Assembly (NCBI GenBank): GCA_026702635.1
Contig: JAPPBZ010000039.1
Span: forward strand, 1-27,722
Length of the DNA stretch: 27,722 nt
Source of the DNA: Bacteroidota bacterium
GTDB lineage: Bacteria > Bacteroidota > Rhodothermia > Rhodothermales > Bin80
Direction of reading: 5' to 3'
Shown here: in pieces, positions 24,191-27,722 of the stretch
Layout of the letters: every line of letters starts with the position of its first letter
Numbering within the stretch: position 1 is the stretch's first letter
Notes under the pieces: model-generated
Told to the model about the DNA's origin: nothing
The model's database searches: none
The model's input: the letters and a program-made list of their open reading frames with translations, nothing else
Program-made: the position numbers and the translations under genes

Positions 24191-25648
24191 CTATGCTTCC
24201 TGCCTTCCAAGCTTTTCTGCCCGGTAACCACCGGCCCGGAGGTCCCGCAATAGCAGAAGTCCGAACACCACGATCAGGATGAAACCAAAAGGTGCCAGCG
24301 TACGGAAAGAGCGCCGGCCCCCCTCATTATCGGCAGGATTCAGTTCCGCCTGTGCCCGGTCTACGACATCTGAAGCTACACCGGATCCGCTGACGGCCCT
24401 GAGTGCTTGCATGGTACTTCCACGAGGCAGTTCTCCATTGCTTTCGTATTGTGCCAGCACATCCTCAACCGTGGCATTTACGGCCATAATATCACCGGCT
24501 TGTGCTCCAGCGTTGTCGGCGATACCCGGGAATTGGAGATTCACATCTTCAAATATTTCGACAACCACCGGACTGTCTAGCGTGTCGTGTCCCCGGTCGT
24601 CGGCAACGCTACCCAGCCAGGGCGTGACAAGGAAGGACGCCAACATCCCTACGGCCCCCATAACGCCGAGCCCCAAGGCTCCGCTCTTGGGATTTCGTTC
24701 AGACACATAGCCCAACATGGTCGGCCAGAAATAAGCAATCCCGACGGCCCAGATTGCGGCTGTCAGAAAAGCCATTAGTGTTGATTGCGCCATACTGAAC
24801 AGGTAGAGCCCCAGTGTGGCAAGAACCGCGCCCCCAAACAGGATGCCGGTCGGGGTAAGAACTCGAACTACCGGACCAGCGAGTAGGCGAAGCGTGCCCA
24901 TGATGCCAAACACGAATCCGAACACGAGCAATCCATCGATCCCACCTGCCTGGAGTACAGGGGGAACCCAACTTGACGGAGGCAGCTCCATCGAGGCCGT
25001 GAGCAACATCATAGGTAACATGATGAGCATAATCGGGGCAAAGAGCGCTTTAAATGATTGACCTACAGAGACCCCGGCCTGGACTCCCTCCGTTTGTGGG
25101 AAGGGAGCTGTAAACATCATCAAGCCATATCCTAGCGCGGGGATCAAGATCAGTAAGGGTTGTGCGCGCCAACCTCCTCCAAGTTGTGCGAAGACGAGGG
25201 TCAGAAGGATGGCGGCAATCAGGTTTCCGTAGGGGAACCACATGTGAAAATGGTTCAGCTTGGAGGTCTTGTTGTCTGGATAGAGTGCTGCAACAAGCGG
25301 ATTACACCCGGCTTCAACCAGGCCGGCACCAAGTCCGGCACACAATGACCCGGCAACGGCAGGCACATAGCTCGGGGCAGTCATGATCAGTATTGCTCCG
25401 GCTACATGTGTCACGAATGCTCCTCGCACAATCCACCGCATTCCAATTATATCGCAGAGTGGAGAAAAAATGGCCTGACTGATGGTGAATCCAATGAAGA
25501 ACACACCGGTGAAAACCCCCAGCTGTGCATTTGTGAGAACAAACTCTGATTTCACCGAGAAGGCAATACCAGAAATGACAGTGAAAGCAAATGCTGTCGT
25601 TAGCAAGGCAAGACAGCTGCCATAAAAGAGACGATTACGATTAACCAT
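24191..25648 (-). CDS. MFS transporter with a large loop before the last helix
   Basis: This 485-residue major facilitator protein shows about 12 hydrophobic segments. The first six fill residues 10-180; CDIIGMRWIVRG is the loop 2-3 motif, and HMWFPYGNLIAAI recalls FucP-like sugar:H+ symporters. The next segments lie between about 200 and 348. A hydrophilic block of about 100 residues (349-449), rich in Asp, Glu, Ala and Val, precedes the final helix (450-468, LAPFGFILIVVFGLLLL). A typical MFS protein has only a short loop there. The gene converges on the FAD/Fe-S dehydrogenase with 14 bases between the stops, and stands upstream-isolated. Sugar or organic acid uptake is likely, but the substrate is unknown. 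Confidence 0.86.
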   Translation of the reverse strand: MVNRNRLFYGSCLALLTTAFAFTVISGIAFSVKSEFVLTNAQLGVFTGVFFIGFTISQAIFSPLCDIIGMRWIVRGAFVTHVAGAILIMTAPSYVPAVAGSLCAGLGAGLVEAGCNPLVAALYPDNKTSKLNHFHMWFPYGNLIAAILLTLVFAQLGGGWRAQPLLILIPALGYGLMMFTAPFPQTEGVQAGVSVGQSFKALFAPIMLIMLPMMLLTASMELPPSSWVPPVLQAGGIDGLLVFGFVFGIMGTLRLLAGPVVRVLTPTGILFGGAVLATLGLYLFSMAQSTLMAFLTAAIWAVGIAYFWPTMLGYVSERNPKSGALGLGVMGAVGMLASFLVTPWLGSVADDRGHDTLDSPVVVEIFEDVNLQFPGIADNAGAQAGDIMAVNATVEDVLAQYESNGELPRGSTMQALRAVSGSGVASDVVDRAQAELNPADNEGGRRSFRTLAPFGFILIVVFGLLLLRDLRAGGYRAEKLGRQEA

Positions 25649-25861
25649 GTGTCCGAGTTAATTGGAATGGAATTCTGAGAATGATCAAATTGTGAAGCCC
25701 CGATTAATATAAACAAATCGCAGCTACATATGAGCGGTGCCGTGTCAAGCCATCAGGCCCCACAGAAATGGTGATTAGATTCCAGAGTATCCGAAAAAAA
25801 GTGAATCCCCTACACTTGACCAGCTAGGGTAGCTCTGCTAACGATCTCAATATGCGGTGGG
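25649..25861. other. 213-base intergenic stretch between the MFS gene and dapD
   Basis: Both flanking genes are on the minus strand. A weak terminator candidate lies at the dapD end, and the MFS promoter must lie here. A minus-strand TTGACA is present around 25741-25746, but no matching -10 element at a normal spacing follows it. No small gene or RNA is apparent. Confidence 0.5.
25794..25817 (-). terminator. Possible weak terminator after dapD
   Basis: On the minus strand AAGTG (25817-25813) pairs with CACTT (25803-25799) around a 9-base loop, and the sequence continues in a T-run (25800-25794). The stem is only 5 base pairs, so the call is weak. The position, 45 bases after the dapD stop, is suitable. 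Confidence 0.35.
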
Positions 25862-26671
25862 TTAACGCAGCGCCGATTCCAGTTCCGTTGCCGCATCTGT
25901 CTGAGTGTCGCGATACTTCACGATCACGGGCACATACGTGGAAATCCCATGCTCACGGGCAAAGGAACCTGATTTGGAACGGCTCCCGGGGACAACAACA
26001 GCACCGGCAGGTACCTCACCCGGTTTGACGATCTGTTCATGGACTAGATCGTAGAGTCGCGTGGAATTGGTCAGAATGACACCAGGAGCCAGAACGGCAC
26101 CTTCTCGAACGATGCAGCCTTCATAAACACCGCAACCGCCGCCAAGGAAGCAGTCATCCTCTATGATCACCGGGAGGGCCCCGGGAGGCTCTAATACACC
26201 ACCAATCTGCACTGCAGCCGATACATGCACTCGTTTTCCAACCTGAGCACAACTACCTACAAGAGCGTGTGAGTCCACCATGGTTCCCTCATCCACATAT
26301 GCCCCCGTATTGATGTACATCGGGGGCATGCAGATGACGCTCGGACTGACATAGCAGCCAGTCCGAATGGAGGAGCCTCCAGGTACTAGTCGAACATGAT
26401 CGGTGACGTTGAGGGGTTTGACCGGAAACGTATGCTTATCAAAGAAGGGAGCCGGCTCCGCAGCGATTCTCTCCAGTCTCCCGATTCGAAATCCGTAAAG
26501 CAGACCTTTCTTCACCCAGGCATGAGCCTGCCAGATCCCTTCTTCATTGCGGGAAGCCGCCCGCACAGACCCATGATTGAGCGCATCAATCAGGTGCTCA
26601 AAACCAGATCTTTGTAGACTGGGGTCATCCGATGAAAGCTGCTGTTGAATGACTGATGGTGAAAAGGGCAT
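25862..26671 (-). CDS. dapD: 2,3,4,5-tetrahydropyridine-2,6-dicarboxylate N-succinyltransferase
   Basis: This 269-residue enzyme succinylates tetrahydrodipicolinate with succinyl-CoA, on the way to meso-diaminopimelate and lysine. The N-terminal helical domain is followed by a left-handed beta-helix of hexapeptide repeats (about 90-215), with the DapD hallmark NTGAYVDEGTMVDSHALVG and then GSCAQVGKRVHVSAAVQIGGVLEP. The CoA-binding region GGGCGVYEGCIVREGAVLAPGV follows. I start at ATG 26671, because it overlaps the stop of the preceding kinase gene in TGATG and gives the usual length. An upstream in-frame start at 26698 would add nine residues lying inside the kinase gene. Translational coupling with the glucokinase is likely. 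Confidence 0.94.
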   Translation of the reverse strand: MPFSPSVIQQQLSSDDPSLQRSGFEHLIDALNHGSVRAASRNEEGIWQAHAWVKKGLLYGFRIGRLERIAAEPAPFFDKHTFPVKPLNVTDHVRLVPGGSSIRTGCYVSPSVICMPPMYINTGAYVDEGTMVDSHALVGSCAQVGKRVHVSAAVQIGGVLEPPGALPVIIEDDCFLGGGCGVYEGCIVREGAVLAPGVILTNSTRLYDLVHEQIVKPGEVPAGAVVVPGSRSKSGSFAREHGISTYVPVIVKYRDTQTDAATELESALR

Positions 26672-27417
26672 CAATCTGTTAAAGTGTGGGCCGCACACGC
26701 GGCTCCGATAATGCCGGCTTCATTCTGAAAATGTGCTGGTAGAAGTTGTGCCGTTGTTTTGAGCAGGTGAAAGTAGTGCTTGGTACGTTTCGGCCGGCTG
26801 ACCCCGCCGCCGAGAATAATCAAATTTGGGTCAAAAAGGAATTCAACGTAGGTCAGGTAGTTTTGAAGGCGCTTCGCCCACTTTTTCCAAGACAGTTGAT
26901 CCCGCTTGCGAATACTGTTGGCTGCCAAAGCTTCCGCAGTGGTTCCAGCCATGCGTAGATGGCCCAGTTCCAAGTTGGGGACCAGAACGGGTCCCACGAA
27001 CAGGCTGGAGCCAATGCCTGTACCCAAGGTCAGGACGAGCGTCTTTCCAGATGCACCTTTGGCCGCCCCATAGTGGACTTCTGCATAGCCAGCGGCATCC
27101 GCATCGTTGAGCACCGTTACTTCAGAGCCTAACGTAGATGAAAACAGTTCCTCTACATTTGTGCCGATCCAGGATTGATCAATATTTGCGGCCGTACGGG
27201 CAATGCCGTCACGTATGCGTACAGGCATTGTGACTCCAACCTTTTTCTTCCACGAAAAATGCTCCGTGACCGCGTGCACGACTCCCGCAACCTCCTTCGG
27301 GTATGCTCCGGTGGGCGTCTCAAGGCGGAAACGCTCCGAAGTCAGTTGCCCGGATTCAATATCAACCAGAGCTCCCTTGATCCCGGATCCCCCTATGTCT
27401 ATTCCTAGAATTTCCAA
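26671..27417 (-). CDS. ppgK: Polyphosphate/ATP glucokinase
   Basis: This 248-residue ROK-family kinase matches polyphosphate glucokinases, which phosphorylate glucose with inorganic polyphosphate or ATP. Hallmarks are ILGIDIGGSGIKGALVD at the N terminus, RTAANIDQSWIGTN, VTVLNDADAAGYAE with the catalytic Asp, LTLGTGIGSSLF, PNLELGHL, and the PpgK-specific KKWAKRLQNYL before LIILGGGVS. The zinc-binding Cys cluster of ordinary ROK kinases is absent, as expected for PpgK. No ATG is available near the start. I use TTG 27417, which gives MEILGIDIGG; TTG 27432 is also open, but lies within a few bases of the predicted transcription start. The stop overlaps the dapD start by one base. Which phosphate donor it prefers cannot be read here. 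Confidence 0.88.
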   Translation of the reverse strand: MEILGIDIGGSGIKGALVDIESGQLTSERFRLETPTGAYPKEVAGVVHAVTEHFSWKKKVGVTMPVRIRDGIARTAANIDQSWIGTNVEELFSSTLGSEVTVLNDADAAGYAEVHYGAAKGASGKTLVLTLGTGIGSSLFVGPVLVPNLELGHLRMAGTTAEALAANSIRKRDQLSWKKWAKRLQNYLTYVEFLFDPNLIILGGGVSRPKRTKHYFHLLKTTAQLLPAHFQNEAGIIGAACAAHTLTD

Positions 27418-27440
27418 GCCAAGACGTATCAAACCAAGCC

Positions 27441-27472
27441 CAAAGATAGTGTAAATCGGGCACCATAAGCAA
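27441..27472 (-). promoter_or_regulatory. Candidate Bacteroidota-type promoter of ppgK-dapD
   Basis: On the minus strand TTG (27472-27470) is followed after 21 bases by TATCTTTG (27448-27441), an exact match to TTG-N17..23-TAnnTTTG. A start near 27436 would give a leader of roughly 20 bases to the TTG at 27417, which helps choose that start codon. Confidence 0.55.
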
Positions 27473-27610
27473 GGCTCATCAGTTCTTGATTCAGTTAGTT
27501 GAGATTGGGCAGAGAGACTTTGTTAACGGTTCTGGTGGAGAGTTTATGTTAAGCAGGATGTTATTGGTTCCTCTGGATGAGTGAACCAAGGCGGATGTGC
27601 AAATTTTACG

Positions 27611-27722
27611 CTAGATGGCAGCCAAGAGAGTACCGATAGGAACAATAACCAACAAAGCCCTAACCATATCGGTTAATAGAATTCGAACATCCTCTGCACG
27701 AACCAGCCATAACCAAAAACAA
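27611..27722 (-). CDS. Possible 3' end of a membrane-protein gene (cut by window edge)
   Basis: A minus-strand frame enters from the right edge and stops at 27611. It reads about 36 residues with charged RAEDVR and then a hydrophobic C terminus (ALLVIVPIGTLLAAI). It may be the last helix of a membrane protein. Another frame also stops nearby with an aromatic tail, so the choice is uncertain. The remaining 138 bases to the ppgK promoter hold nothing I recognise. Confidence 0.25.
   Translation of the reverse strand, partial: CFWLWLVRAEDVRILLTDMVRALLVIVPIGTLLAAI

Overview
The window looks like a chromosomal stretch from a Bacteroidota/Rhodothermota-type bacterium, perhaps a marine relative of Rhodothermus or Salinibacter. 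The evidence is the GldA/GldF/GldG-like ABC set with a DUF4340 partner, the near absence of Shine-Dalgarno sequences, and two promoter candidates that match the Bacteroidota consensus TTG-N17..23-TAnnTTTG exactly. The lineage is inferred from these features, not from a search. I found no insertion sequence, phage, CRISPR array, rRNA or tRNA. The window is dense with housekeeping genes and has no gene-free gap above 300 bases.

Layout, left to right. 1-1743 (-): pyruvate dehydrogenase E1 beta (cut by the window edge) and E1 alpha. 1851-3882 (+): a dolichol-phosphate-mannose-synthase-like glycosyltransferase and NADP-type isocitrate dehydrogenase. 4028-10882 (+): a tight run of ABC ATPase, ABC permease, GldG-like protein, DUF4340 protein, HtpG (Hsp90) and a ROK fructokinase, preceded by a sigma-54-like -24/-12 element. 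11127-11774 (-): KDPG aldolase. 12016-15154 (+): a group II PLP-dependent decarboxylase carrying an internal 24-codon duplication, then a sulfatase. 15280-17297 (-): hisE, hisG and a class A beta-lactamase-like lipoprotein in one apparent transcription unit. 17430-19388 (-): rpoN (sigma-54), then a small unknown gene with its own promoter candidate and intrinsic terminator. 19511-24176 (+): ruvB interrupted by a mini-intein, a 57-codon ORF coupled at both ends, and a two-domain FAD/Fe-S dehydrogenase. 24191-25648 (-): an MFS transporter with a large loop before its last helix. 25862-27417 (-): polyphosphate glucokinase and dapD, overlapping by one base.

The strongest unusual element is the 171-residue intein in RuvB. 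It sits exactly between Lys and Thr of the Walker A motif, so the ATPase site of the Holliday-junction motor exists only after protein splicing. It has the splicing blocks (Cys1, TxxH, C-terminal His-Asn followed by Thr) and no room for a homing endonuclease. Other points of interest are the 57-codon ORF fitted between ruvB and the next gene by ATGA and TAATG overlaps, the sigma-54-like promoter in front of the ABC/HtpG operon in a window that also encodes sigma-54, a beta-lactamase gene placed directly behind hisG, and a sulfatase whose lipobox cysteine position reads tyrosine.

Metabolically the window links central carbon use (pyruvate dehydrogenase, isocitrate dehydrogenase, KDPG aldolase, fructokinase, polyphosphate glucokinase, 2-hydroxyacid oxidation) with histidine and lysine/peptidoglycan precursor synthesis. 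All functions are read from motifs and family memory; no search was run.
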